Assembly: GCF_002072105.2 (NCBI RefSeq) | Contig: NZ_MTBC01000001.1 | Span: 186,001 to 250,000 of the forward strand | Reading direction: 5' to 3' | DNA: 64,000 nt | Source of the DNA: Croceivirga radicis | GTDB lineage: Bacteria > Bacteroidota > Bacteroidia > Flavobacteriales > Flavobacteriaceae | Part shown: one piece after another, positions 1-8,366 of the stretch | How the letters are laid out: the number at the start of each line of letters is the position of its first letter | Position numbering within the stretch: the stretch's first letter is position 1 | Made by a program: the position numbers and the translations under genes | Notes under the pieces: generated by a model | Databases searched by the model: none | Told to the model about the DNA's origin: nothing | The model's input: only the letters and a program-made list of their open reading frames with translations

Positions 1-352
1 TTATGCTAGGCATACTGGCAGAACTTGCCAAAACTAAGGTAAGTCCGTTAGCATGGTAGTCCTTAATCAGGTCTAGAACGCCAGGTATAAGTTCTAAATC
101 CGTATCTAGGGCAAAAAGCGACTTAAAATGTTTGCGCTTGCTGGCTACCAAATCTTTGGGCTGCGCATCTAGGTTAAATTCGGCCACCAGTTCTTCGCAA
201 ATAGCCAAGGTGGCCTTTCCGGTAAAACTTTCGTACAAAGCAGCAGATACATCCATACCAAATTCTTGAAACATGGCGTGGTAGGCTTTTGTATGCAGGG
301 GTTCAGAATCTATGATTACCCCATCCATATCAAACAAAACTGCTTTTATCAT
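1..352 (-). CDS. HAD-superfamily phosphatase / beta-phosphoglucomutase-like, C-terminus cut by window edge
   Basis: Translation of the reverse strand from the ATG at 352 gives 117 residues and is still open at base 1, so the gene is truncated by the window edge. It begins MIKAVLFDMDGVIIDSEPLH, which is HAD motif I (DxDG, nucleophile Asp8) followed by the start of the helical cap. A later LVLASSAS segment matches HAD motif II (catalytic Ser/Thr at the end of a hydrophobic strand). The architecture fits cap-type phosphatases such as beta-phosphoglucomutase or phosphoglycolate phosphatase. Substrate cannot be deduced. It is transcribed divergently from the gene at 473. Confidence 0.85.
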   Translation of the reverse strand, partial: MIKAVLFDMDGVIIDSEPLHTKAYHAMFQEFGMDVSAALYESFTGKATLAICEELVAEFNLDAQPKDLVASKRKHFKSLFALDTDLELIPGVLDLIKDYHANGLTLVLASSASMPSI

Positions 353-435
353 CTTACAACTATTTGGTGTAAAAATAATAGGAATACTAGAGGAAACCCT
401 CATTTAAGCTACATTATAAAAAGCGCGCCTTAATT

Positions 436-449
436 TGTGAATATTCACA
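436..449. promoter_or_regulatory. 14-bp perfect palindrome in the HAD / small-gene divergent region
   Basis: TGTGAATATTCACA is a perfect palindrome lying between the divergent starts at 352 and 473. It abuts TAATTCTG (451-458), a 7/8 match to the Bacteroidota -7 box TAnnTTTG for the rightward gene. The placement would suit a dimeric repressor or activator site. No cognate regulator is visible nearby. Confidence 0.35.
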
Positions 450-472
450 CTAATTCTGTTTAATTTTATGGC

Positions 473-775
473 GTGAATAATTCAACAATAAAAGAAGTCT
501 ATGAAAACCTACCCAATAGGTTGGTAGCGCAATATCCTGAATTGCCTTTTGAAAACCATTGCTATCTGCGTATTGCTTTAGATTGGCTGTTTAAGGCGAA
601 ATGGGATACAAAAATTAACAGACCTGCCTATAAACACCTAACCAACCAACAAAAGCTGCAATTACGGCAACTATTAAGGAGTTATTTATCCAATAAAAAA
701 TTGCTTTTAGCACATCATAAAGCGTCTCTAACATATAGAAAATCATGGAAAAAACAGCTAACATTACCATTATAG
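473..775 (+). CDS. Conserved small protein of unknown function, 100 aa
   Basis: The frame has a GTG start at 473 and no internal ATG that could serve instead; the ATG at 468 is followed at once by a stop in its own frame. The product is basic, probably cytoplasmic, with a PFENHCYLRIALDWLF segment and a Lys/Arg-rich C-terminus. It has no signal peptide or membrane helix. It overlaps the following FAD oxidoreductase gene by 31 nt, so the two are probably co-transcribed. I do not recognise a characterised family. The overlap and plausible codon use argue that it is real. Confidence 0.6.
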   Translation: MNNSTIKEVYENLPNRLVAQYPELPFENHCYLRIALDWLFKAKWDTKINRPAYKHLTNQQKLQLRQLLRSYLSNKKLLLAHHKASLTYRKSWKKQLTLPL

Positions 776-1941
776 GCGCTGGAGTAAGCGGACTGCTCGC
801 TGCCAAAACTTTGGAAGAAAAAGGCTATAGCCCAACCGTTGTGGAGGCTACGGAAGCAGTTGGCGGTAGAGTTAAAACTGATTTTATTGATAGTGTGCCT
901 TTAGACCACGGTTTTCAAGTACTACTTACGGCCTATCCTATGGTGCAAAAACACTTGAATTTAGAAGCGCTTAACCTCAACTATTTTAAACCTGGAGCCC
1001 TTTTGTTTTCTAACGGTAAAAGAGAACGTATTGGCGACCCACTGCGGGATTTTAGCGCTTTGTGGCCCACCTTGGTTTCTAAAGCGGGTACCTTTAAGGA
1101 CAAATGGAAAATATTTAAACTTTCACAGCAATTAAAACGTACTTCACTAAACGACATTTTTGCATCTAAAGAAACCACTACACTAGCTTTTTTACAAGAC
1201 TATGGTTTTACGGATAGCATAATCAATAACTTTTTTAAACCTTTTTTCACAGGCATTTTTTTAGAAGAAGAATTACGGACCTCATCCAGAATGTTTCAGT
1301 TTGTATTTAAGATGTTTGGCGAAGGCTATGCGGCTGTTCCTCAAAATGGTATTGGCGCTGTGGCCGAACAATTAAAAAACAGTTTAAAACAGACCACCTT
1401 CCAGTTTAATACCACAGTAAATTTTTCCGCAACGGGAAAAATCGCAACTGAAAAGGGCGAAACGATTACTACCGATGCAGTCCTCTGTAGCGCTCCGTTG
1501 CAAAGCGAAGTAGCCTGGAAAAGTTGCCATAATTTTTATTTTGAAACTGCAGAATGGGCTATTGAACCCGGTATCATAGGATTGCTTACGGCCCCAGAGA
1601 CCTATGCCAACAACATTAATTACTTGTTCCAAACCAAAACACCCATACTATCGGTTACCGTGGTGAAAGAAAGTACCCATGCTGTAACTGATTTAGAGCA
1701 ATTGGTTCGTAAAGAATTAAAACTACATTGTGCCATAGAAACGGGTAGGCTAGTGAAACACTACCACATTAAAAAAGCATTGCCCGATTTAGAAAACATA
1801 CGACAAGATTTTACACAGAAAGGGAACTCATCCAATAGCATTTCTATTGGGGATTATACTTTAAACGGCTCCTTAAATGCTGCCATGCAATCCGGAGAAG
1901 CAGGCGCCTGTGCAGTAATGAATCAACTACAACACACCTAA
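745..1941 (+). CDS. NAD(P)/FAD-dependent oxidoreductase, amine-oxidase / phytoene-desaturase-like
   Basis: The 398-residue protein opens with a dinucleotide-binding fold: GAGVSG at residues 11-16, ribose-binding Glu34 at the end of strand 2, then GGR (40-42). This is the signature of flavin amine oxidases and carotenoid desaturases. The C-terminus carries the second FAD contact (ISIGDY...GSLNAAMQSGEAGA). The middle substrate domain is too divergent to name a substrate. It follows the small gene at 473 with an overlap and ends tail-to-tail with the DUF2237 gene, sharing four bases. Protoporphyrinogen oxidase (HemY) is a distant relative, but the length and location do not support that call. 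Confidence 0.8.
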   Translation: MEKTANITIIGAGVSGLLAAKTLEEKGYSPTVVEATEAVGGRVKTDFIDSVPLDHGFQVLLTAYPMVQKHLNLEALNLNYFKPGALLFSNGKRERIGDPLRDFSALWPTLVSKAGTFKDKWKIFKLSQQLKRTSLNDIFASKETTTLAFLQDYGFTDSIINNFFKPFFTGIFLEEELRTSSRMFQFVFKMFGEGYAAVPQNGIGAVAEQLKNSLKQTTFQFNTTVNFSATGKIATEKGETITTDAVLCSAPLQSEVAWKSCHNFYFETAEWAIEPGIIGLLTAPETYANNINYLFQTKTPILSVTVVKESTHAVTDLEQLVRKELKLHCAIETGRLVKHYHIKKALPDLENIRQDFTQKGNSSNSISIGDYTLNGSLNAAMQSGEAGACAVMNQLQHT

Positions 1942-2300
1942 TGGGTATGCTTGTGTTCTAGCAACATATCAAAAGAAACTGTTTTTAAGGCTTTTTCATG
2001 GGTAGCCTCTAAAATTACTGGTGGTGCAACATGGGCATCGTAGGCTTCCTTCCAACGAGAAACACACAGACACCATTTATCACCAGGTATTAAACCTGGA
2101 AAATTATAATAGGGTATGGGTGTTATTAAATCATTGCCACGGCTTAATGAAAATGCTAAAAACTCTTTGGTCATTAGCGCACATACCACATGCGTACCCG
2201 TATCCATATCGCCCGTTTTGCAATAGCCATCCCGGTAAAATCCGGTTTTTGGTGCAAAACAACAAGGCTCTAAAGCAGTACCAAGAACGTTATTGGGCAT
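1938..2300 (-). CDS. DUF2237 family protein, 120 aa
   Basis: From the ATG at 2300 the product starts MPNNVLGTALEPCC and continues through GFYRDGYC and GDMDTGTHVVCALMT to PGDKWCLCVSRW. These are conserved blocks of DUF2237, a small cysteine-rich family of unknown biochemistry. The reading frame stays open to 2414, but those extra residues overlap the separate coupled gene at 2290-2439. The family also normally begins near the NVLG motif, so 2300 is the better start. Several Cys and the WCLC motif suggest metal or redox chemistry (inference). Confidence 0.85.
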   Translation of the reverse strand: MPNNVLGTALEPCCFAPKTGFYRDGYCKTGDMDTGTHVVCALMTKEFLAFSLSRGNDLITPIPYYNFPGLIPGDKWCLCVSRWKEAYDAHVAPPVILEATHEKALKTVSFDMLLEHKHTH

Positions 2301-2439
2301 TGTTTTCTTTTCGATACTTAGTTTCAGCAATGGTTTGCTGGTTTCGTAAGGCTTCAATAATGGATACATCAAAACGTACGCCATCGGCATGCATATCTGC
2401 CAAAGGACGCTCAATCATGTAAGGTGTTTTCTTTTTCAT
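2290..2439 (-). CDS. Small protein of 49 aa, translationally coupled to DUF2237
   Basis: The reverse strand from the ATG at 2439 encodes 49 residues beginning MKKKTPYMIERPLADMHADG and ending KYRKENNAQ, with stop TAA at 2292-2290. Its last 11 bases overlap the DUF2237 ATG (ATGCCCAATAA), a classic coupling arrangement. The peptide is well balanced in composition, with no long low-complexity run, and leaves only intergenic DNA upstream. I do not recognise the family. A fortuitous frame is possible, but the exact join with the next gene argues for a real gene. Confidence 0.6.
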   Translation of the reverse strand: MKKKTPYMIERPLADMHADGVRFDVSIIEALRNQQTIAETKYRKENNAQ

Positions 2440-2703
2440 AGCAATTCTTTTTCCTCTTCACCTTAAAAATAATCATTTTGTTTAATTTATTTACATATTT
2501 ATTAAACATTTAAGATTGGTTTAATAGTCAATCAATTAGAAGGTCTGTAACAATTAGTTATAATTTGCTACCTATCTAAAGTATAGCAAGGCAATTTTTG
2601 TTAGCTTTAAGGCAAGGCAAAGCCTATTATTTTAAACCGTACAAATAACCAAGAAACACCTTTAATACATTGTTGTTTCTACTATAAACCTAAACTCTAA
2701 AAC
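2440..2703. other. Divergent intergenic region with GTTTAAT repeats
   Basis: These 264 bases separate the leftward 49-aa/DUF2237 pair from the rightward SPFH gene and must hold both promoters. GTTTAAT occurs at 2480-2486 and 2519-2525 on the + strand and at 2501-2507 on the - strand. The last two form an inverted repeat with an 11-base spacer. TAGCTTTA (2602-2609) is a 7/8 -7 box candidate for the rightward gene. No RNA gene or further coding frame is evident. Confidence 0.4.
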
Positions 2704-3846
2704 ATGGATATCTTCGGAAAAATCAAGGAAAAGCTCAGTAATGAATTTATAGATATTATTGAGTGGCTAGACTACACGGACGACACCATTGCACACCGTT
2801 TTGAGCGGTATCAGAATGAAATTAAAAACGGCGCCAAACTCATCGTTAGAGAAGGGCAGACGGCAGTTTTTGTAAACGAAGGGCAACTTGCAGATGTTTT
2901 TACCCCCGGTACTTATGAGTTAACTACCCAAAACCTACCTATCCTTTCTACTTTAAAGGGTTGGAAATACGGTTTTAACTCCCCTTTTAAGGCCGAAGTT
3001 TATTTTGTGAACACCCATTTATTTACCGATGAAAAATGGGGCACTAAAAACCCAATTACCTTAAGTGACGACCGTTTTGGCTTGGTAGAGATACGTGCCT
3101 TTGGAACCTATGCCTTCCGTATTTCCGATGCAGGCAAATTTATTATTGATATTGTAGGTACGGATAACAACTTTACCAATTATGAAATTAACGAGCATTT
3201 AAAAAGTTTAATCGCTACCCGATTTACAGACACCGTTGGCGAGGCCAATTTACCCATTGAACTGTATGCCGCCAATACCACAGAACTTTCTGAAACGTGT
3301 AAGGAAGTAATGGCTCCCGAGTTCCAAAGTGTAGGTATTTCTTTAGAAAAATTCTACATAGAAAATGTTTCTATGCCAGAGGAACTTAAGAAAGAAATTT
3401 TTGAATACAGCCGCATAGACAAGTTAGATTTAGATAAGCTAACCAAGTTCAAAGCTGCCAAAGCTATTGAAGCAGCTGCCCAAAACGAAGGCGGAACCGC
3501 CGGTGCCGGTATGGGTATGGGTATGGGCTTTGTTTTGGCGCAACAAATGGGCGGTTTAATGAATCCGCAAATGGGCGGCCAACCTGGTTCACAGCAGCCT
3601 GCTACAACTGGCGCCGTACCCCCACCAATGCCGGTACAGGTACAATACTTTTATGCGGCCAACGGCGCACAACAAGGTCCGGTTACGTTTGACCAATTAA
3701 AAACCTTATTTGCCAACCGCACCATTAATAGGGAAAGTTTGGTGTGGAAACAGGGCATGAGCAATTGGGCGCAGTTACAAGAAGTAGAAGAATTAAAGTC
3801 CTTCTTAGGAGGCAACACACCTCCACCACTACCGCCAACAGCGTAA
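2704..3846 (+). CDS. SPFH-domain protein with C-terminal GYF_2 domain (YdjI / virion-core-like)
   Basis: The 380-residue protein begins MDIFGKIKEKLSNEFIDIIEW, the typical start of YdjI-type SPFH proteins, and the SPFH fold spans roughly residues 35-250. A Gly/Met-rich flexible linker (GAGMGMGMGF) and a Pro/Gln-rich stretch follow. The last ~65 residues (YFYAANGAQQGPVTFDQL...WKQGMSNWAQL) are a GYF_2 domain, which usually binds proline-rich or partner peptides. There is no signal peptide, so membrane association is probably peripheral. The next gene encodes a zinc-ribbon membrane protein like Bacillus YdjG, a known SPFH partner in phage-shock-type envelope-stress systems. Confidence 0.85.
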   Translation: MDIFGKIKEKLSNEFIDIIEWLDYTDDTIAHRFERYQNEIKNGAKLIVREGQTAVFVNEGQLADVFTPGTYELTTQNLPILSTLKGWKYGFNSPFKAEVYFVNTHLFTDEKWGTKNPITLSDDRFGLVEIRAFGTYAFRISDAGKFIIDIVGTDNNFTNYEINEHLKSLIATRFTDTVGEANLPIELYAANTTELSETCKEVMAPEFQSVGISLEKFYIENVSMPEELKKEIFEYSRIDKLDLDKLTKFKAAKAIEAAAQNEGGTAGAGMGMGMGFVLAQQMGGLMNPQMGGQPGSQQPATTGAVPPPMPVQVQYFYAANGAQQGPVTFDQLKTLFANRTINRESLVWKQGMSNWAQLQEVEELKSFLGGNTPPPLPPTA

Positions 3847-3872
3847 TTAGCACATTTATAAAACTAATTTAT

Positions 3873-3895
3873 GGGCAGCAGCAAAGCTGCTGCTC
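3873..3895 (+). other. Intercistronic stem-loop between SPFH and zinc-ribbon genes
   Basis: GCAGCAGC (3875-3882) and GCTGCTGC (3886-3893) form a perfect 8-bp GC-rich hairpin with an AAA loop, extendable by flanking G and C. No T-run follows, so it is a poor intrinsic terminator. It could protect mRNA ends or set the ratio of the two products (inference). Confidence 0.5.
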
Positions 3896-3924
3896 ACTTA
3901 TAAACACCAAAGCATACCCAGCTC

Positions 3925-5016
3925 ATGGAAGCGGTGAATACCCAACAAACCGAACTTAAAAAACCCTGCATAAACTGTGGTGCAGAAATGAAATATAGCC
4001 CGGGCACTAAAACTGTCTTGTGCGAATATTGTGGCCATACCGAAGAAATTCATTTAGACGAAAATGGTTTTGAAGAGCTAGAGCTGTATCCCTACCTTAA
4101 GGAAATGGGGGCGCAACGCCACTCCGAAGAAATTTCCATGCTCAATTGTAAAAATTGTGGTGCTACCCAGCATGTAGAAGAAAACTACAAATCGCTACAC
4201 TGTGTGTACTGTAGCATGCCTTTGGTTTTAGAAGACCAGTATAAAGAAGAATGGATTTTGCCGGGTGCCGTATTGCCTTTTCAAATAGATAAACAAAAGT
4301 CTTTTCAAATCTTTAAAAAATGGGTTAATTCACTTTGGTTTGCACCAGACAACTTAAAAAAAGCGGCATTAGACCCGCAATTTACCAAAGGATTGTATTT
4401 ACCCTATTGGACGTTTGATGCCCAATTACAAGCCCAATATTCTGGTCAGCGTGGTGAATATTATTATGAAACCAAACGGGTACGTAACAGCAATGGTAAA
4501 ATGGTAAACCAGCGGGTACGGAAAACACGTTGGTACCCAGCCTCTGGCAGCGTAGCTGGTTTTGTAGACGATACTTTAGTGGAAGCTAGTAAGCAAAGAA
4601 AGGGCCGAGTTCCCAGTAAAATTGCTAGGTGGAATCTTAAATTACTACAACCTTTTAACAGCAGCTTTTTGCGTGGTTTTGTAACCGAAAAATATACCAT
4701 TCCCTTATCCCAAGGGCATTTGGCTGCCAAGGGCGAAGCTAAACGAATTGCAGAACGCTGGTGCAGACAAGATATTGGTGGAGATACCCAACGGGTAAGC
4801 AGTATGGATGTGCAATTATCAGAAGAAACGTTTAAGCACATCTTACTCCCAGTTTATGTAAGTTCTTACCGGTATAACGGCAAGGAATATAACTTTTTTG
4901 TTAATGGCGAAAACGGAACCATTTCTGGTTCTAGACCGTATAGTGCTTGGAAGATTTTCTTTGCCGTTTTAGTGGGTCTTATCATCATAGGAATTCTAGT
5001 GGTAGTTGGCAGATAG
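3925..5016 (+). CDS. TFIIB-type zinc-ribbon membrane protein (YdjG-like)
   Basis: The 363-residue protein has two consecutive zinc ribbons: C15-x2-C18 with C33-x2-C36, and C75-x2-C78 with C93-x2-C96. A large central domain of unknown fold (about 120-330) contains YLPYWTFDA. A single hydrophobic helix near 342-362 ends the protein, so it is a C-tail-anchored protein with the bulk in the cytoplasm. Such proteins are often mis-described as 'primosomal protein N'' because of the zinc ribbons; no helicase motifs are present. It lies 78 bp after the SPFH gene on the same strand, which supports a joint membrane complex. Confidence 0.8.
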   Translation: MEAVNTQQTELKKPCINCGAEMKYSPGTKTVLCEYCGHTEEIHLDENGFEELELYPYLKEMGAQRHSEEISMLNCKNCGATQHVEENYKSLHCVYCSMPLVLEDQYKEEWILPGAVLPFQIDKQKSFQIFKKWVNSLWFAPDNLKKAALDPQFTKGLYLPYWTFDAQLQAQYSGQRGEYYYETKRVRNSNGKMVNQRVRKTRWYPASGSVAGFVDDTLVEASKQRKGRVPSKIARWNLKLLQPFNSSFLRGFVTEKYTIPLSQGHLAAKGEAKRIAERWCRQDIGGDTQRVSSMDVQLSEETFKHILLPVYVSSYRYNGKEYNFFVNGENGTISGSRPYSAWKIFFAVLVGLIIIGILVVVGR

Positions 5017-5061
5017 CTTTCCATTTATTTAATTAGATTAGACCATCTTTTGAAAGCGTTA

Positions 5062-5105
5062 CCTACAATAACAAAGCCGATTACTTTGTAATGTAGGTTT
5101 TGACT
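5062..5105 (+). terminator. Probable intrinsic terminator after the zinc-ribbon gene
   Basis: CCTACA (5062-5067) pairs with TGTAGG (5092-5097), and inside it ACAAAG (5071-5076) pairs with CTTTGT (5084-5089). TTTTGACTTT follows. The structure overlaps the 3' end of the convergent VCBS gene and may serve both strands. Confidence 0.5.
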
Positions 5106-8100
5106 TTATCATTATTAGGAACCACAAAAATAACTTGGCGGCCAGCTTTCATTTTAATCGTAGTTATAAATGTAATTTGATTAGAAAATGGAGCGATACC
5201 GTAATCCTTGACTTGCTTATAGTTGTTAACACTTGATCCAATAATCCCCCCTAAGCTCATGTATTTACCATGATACGTATTTACCCTTTCACTATTTCCC
5301 GCCACCATAAAGAAAGTTTTATTATCAAGTTCTATTTGTTCAAACTGGGTTAGTGGTGCCAATTGAAAATGATTTGGCAGGGGCACAAACTCTTTAAAAG
5401 TACCATTATCATTCTTAATATAACCGGAAGCTAAATAATTGGATTCATATTTCTTTGCCCTACTTAATGTTCCTTTTTTAATTATGTCTTCAATAGATTT
5501 ACCTGCAAAATCTGCATGTTGTACATAGAGCTTACTTATAATGTTCATTTGGGCGGACATTTCCATCTTAGAATTTAAAGGATAGTAGGTTCCGTCTATG
5601 TTATAGGCTAAAAGGGTTTCATTACTACCGTTTAAATCGAAATCTGAGTGATACATTACCAAAGGCCCATCAAAATTTAAACTGTACTTAGTGTTTAAAC
5701 CCCAGTTACCGAGAACAATATCTTTATAACCATCATTATCCATGTCAAATAAATCTATCTCTTGCCATAAACCAGTTAAATTTTCCGGCAAATCTAACTT
5801 AACAAATCCGCGTTCTTTATTCAAATAGACGTTGGGGACATCCCATTCAGATGCTAACAATAAATCTGGCCTTTTGTCTCCATCTACATCTGCCCACTTA
5901 GCTTTATTTATATTAGATTTAACCCTTAACCTACTAGATTTGGTAAAAGTTCCCTTTCCATTATTCTCCAAAAGATAAGAATCTACTTGTGCACCAAAAT
6001 TATCTGCATCACATAAATTACCTATAAAGAGGTCCGTATCCCCATCTAAGTCAAAATCTACTGCGGTTACCGAGGTTGTTACCAAATCATTTACTGGGAT
6101 AGCATTTGTAGCCTTTATAAAATTTAAGTTGTTATTTATATATAGGCGATCAATTTCTAAGGTACCATCTCTGTTAGGGGCTATTCCGCTGCCAACGTAT
6201 AAGTCCAAATCACCATCTTGATCTGCATCCAAAAACACAGCTGTATTATCTTCAAAAAGGGCATCCTTTTCTATTTCAGGAATAGACATGGGTTTAAAAG
6301 TTTGCCCATTATTTAAATACAGTTTCGCCTCTTCCCCAGCTGCTGCTCCTATGAAAACATCTTCAAAACCGTTATTATCTATATCTGCTTTAGCTACCGC
6401 AGGACCAAGATTGGATATTCTATATGGAATTAATTTAATTTCTTTAAAATCATTGTAGTTATCTTCTTTGTGTTGAAAGTCAACACCTAAATCTACTTCC
6501 TCAAAACGGTAATTTCCTTGTTTAAGAAATAAATCTTCTTCTTTCTTTACTTCTAATGGATTATAATTTACCGTAAGCCTTACCGCGTCCAAATTGTTTT
6601 TTATAATTTGAGTAGTATTATCTGGCCATATAACTTTTATGGAATCTATAGGCTTACGGTCATTACCCAGACCAAAATGTAACTGATGGTCTACGCTAGA
6701 TAAAAAACCTCTAGAGGCATATAACTGTTTAAGCTGCTTACGTTCGCTTTGATACACTATGGCCTTAGTTCCAACCCCAAATTTATTCTGTCCCTTATAC
6801 CGAAAACCTAAAGCTATTGCTTTACCATTATTACTGGTGTTCTTGTAAACGGAAGGAAAATCATTAAAGTTATTAACTACAAGGTCTAAGTTTCCATCTA
6901 GGTCTAAATCTGCATAAACACTTCCATTACTATAACTTGGTTTTGCATTGAACCATTCTCCGGTTTTCTTAGAGAAACCGTTTTTACCGCCTTTAAAGAT
7001 TTGATTAGTAGCAATACCATTCGGCATTGCAGCTATTGAGTTATATAACCATTTCTGACCCTCTTCTGTAGACCTGCCCTTAAATGCATTAGAAACATAC
7101 CTTATGAAGTCCAATCCATTAGGGCGCCTCATTATACCATTAGATATAAAAAGATCTGCGTATCCATCGTTATCAAAATCTGCAAGTAACGGTGACCAAC
7201 TCCAGTCTGTGTCTGCCATTTTATTCATAATAGCATTCTCATAGAACCCATCTCCTTGTGAGTTCATATGAAGCATATTTCTAGAATATTGGTCTTTATA
7301 CCCTAATTCTCTTAGCTTATCTATCATATTAAGCATGGCATCATCCCCTTCGGTCTCTTTTAGAACCTTTTCGTTATCGGGCAACATATCCAAGGTAATC
7401 AAATCTTGAAAGCCATCGTTGTTGATGTCTCCAGCATCGCTTCCCATGGAAAACCTACTACTAATAACAAAATTTTGCCCATGTGCCTCGATAAAGGTCC
7501 CATCTTGATTGTTTAGGTAGTAGTAATCATCCTCATGAAAATCGTTACAAACATAGATATCGTCCCAGCCATCATTATTAAAATCAGCTAAAGAAGCACT
7601 TAATCCATAACCATTAGGACCCGCGAAAATTCCAGATTGCTTAGTTACATCTATAAATTTACCGTTTACATTTTGTAGTAAAACATCTCCCACTTTCGGA
7701 GTAATATTATTTCTTACGGATGCTTTACCATGTGCCCTTGTAGTATGTACGGCATGATTAACCAAAAACACGTCCAAATCATCGTCCTTGTCGTAATCAA
7801 AAAAATAGGCCTGTGTGTTATAACCTTCAAAATCTAAATTGTAGCCCTCTGCGTCTTCTGTAAACGTACCATCTCCATTATTGATAAATAGTTCGTTTTT
7901 ACCTTTAAAATCTAAGACATTACTTACCGCGCAAACATAAATATCTAACCAACCATCTGCATTAATATCTACCATGGTTACCCCAGTATTCCAAGATGCG
8001 TTCCCCGCAATGCCTGCCTTTTTCGCTATCTCTGTAAACTTAAAATTACCTTGGTTTAAAAAAAGTTTATTGGGCACCTGGTTGCCTACAAAAAATAGAT

Positions 8101-8359
8101 CTGGCAAGCTATCATTATTAACATCGCCAACGGCTACACCACCACCATTGTAGTAATAAATGTAGTTGAGTATATTATGTATTGAATCTTCTTTTACTAC
8201 GTTTCTAAAATCAATCCCAGTTTCTTTAGGCAACAACGCCTTAAACAAATATTCTTTTCTTTTTTCTACATGCTCTTTTTCTTGAATCTTATTAGTGCAA
8301 CTAATAAGTACTAAAATAATAGCAGTAAGTACAATACCTATTTGACTCTTCAATTTCAT
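5081..8359 (-). CDS. VCBS/FG-GAP repeat lipoprotein with ASPIC/UnbV domain (CRTAC1-like)
   Basis: This 1092-residue surface or periplasmic lipoprotein has a signal peptide ending in lipobox LISC, with Cys21 as the lipidated residue. Many calcium-binding FG-GAP/VCBS repeats follow (for example DVNNDSLPDLFF, DINADGWLDIYV, DLDLDGNLDLVV), predicting two beta-propellers. An ASPIC/UnbV segment near residues 535-600 (GVGTKAIVYQ...LHFGLG...IKVIWPDN) separates them. The family is abundant in Bacteroidota exoproteins, often tied to polysaccharide use or adhesion, and no catalytic site is known. It lies 7 bp downstream of the lactonase-fold lipoprotein gene, so the two form an operon. Confidence 0.9.
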   Translation of the reverse strand: MKLKSQIGIVLTAIILVLISCTNKIQEKEHVEKRKEYLFKALLPKETGIDFRNVVKEDSIHNILNYIYYYNGGGVAVGDVNNDSLPDLFFVGNQVPNKLFLNQGNFKFTEIAKKAGIAGNASWNTGVTMVDINADGWLDIYVCAVSNVLDFKGKNELFINNGDGTFTEDAEGYNLDFEGYNTQAYFFDYDKDDDLDVFLVNHAVHTTRAHGKASVRNNITPKVGDVLLQNVNGKFIDVTKQSGIFAGPNGYGLSASLADFNNDGWDDIYVCNDFHEDDYYYLNNQDGTFIEAHGQNFVISSRFSMGSDAGDINNDGFQDLITLDMLPDNEKVLKETEGDDAMLNMIDKLRELGYKDQYSRNMLHMNSQGDGFYENAIMNKMADTDWSWSPLLADFDNDGYADLFISNGIMRRPNGLDFIRYVSNAFKGRSTEEGQKWLYNSIAAMPNGIATNQIFKGGKNGFSKKTGEWFNAKPSYSNGSVYADLDLDGNLDLVVNNFNDFPSVYKNTSNNGKAIALGFRYKGQNKFGVGTKAIVYQSERKQLKQLYASRGFLSSVDHQLHFGLGNDRKPIDSIKVIWPDNTTQIIKNNLDAVRLTVNYNPLEVKKEEDLFLKQGNYRFEEVDLGVDFQHKEDNYNDFKEIKLIPYRISNLGPAVAKADIDNNGFEDVFIGAAAGEEAKLYLNNGQTFKPMSIPEIEKDALFEDNTAVFLDADQDGDLDLYVGSGIAPNRDGTLEIDRLYINNNLNFIKATNAIPVNDLVTTSVTAVDFDLDGDTDLFIGNLCDADNFGAQVDSYLLENNGKGTFTKSSRLRVKSNINKAKWADVDGDKRPDLLLASEWDVPNVYLNKERGFVKLDLPENLTGLWQEIDLFDMDNDGYKDIVLGNWGLNTKYSLNFDGPLVMYHSDFDLNGSNETLLAYNIDGTYYPLNSKMEMSAQMNIISKLYVQHADFAGKSIEDIIKKGTLSRAKKYESNYLASGYIKNDNGTFKEFVPLPNHFQLAPLTQFEQIELDNKTFFMVAGNSERVNTYHGKYMSLGGIIGSSVNNYKQVKDYGIAPFSNQITFITTIKMKAGRQVIFVVPNNDKVKTYITK

Positions 8360-8366
8360 CCATCAA

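Noticed and set aside
745-1941. Call as protoporphyrinogen oxidase (hemY), which the haem cluster lacks
   Set aside because: Only the general FAD motifs match; it is distant from the hem operon and in a different context, so a generic oxidoreductase call is safer.
2300-2414. N-terminal extension of the DUF2237 frame to 2414
   Set aside because: The extension overlaps a separate coupled 49-aa gene in another frame, and family members begin near the NVLG motif.
2021-2422. 133-aa frame on the + strand
   Set aside because: Antisense to DUF2237 and the 49-aa gene; its sequence is a Cys/His/Trp-rich shadow with no family features.
3925-5016. Call as primosomal protein N' helicase
   Set aside because: Only zinc ribbons are shared; helicase motifs are absent and there is a C-terminal membrane helix.
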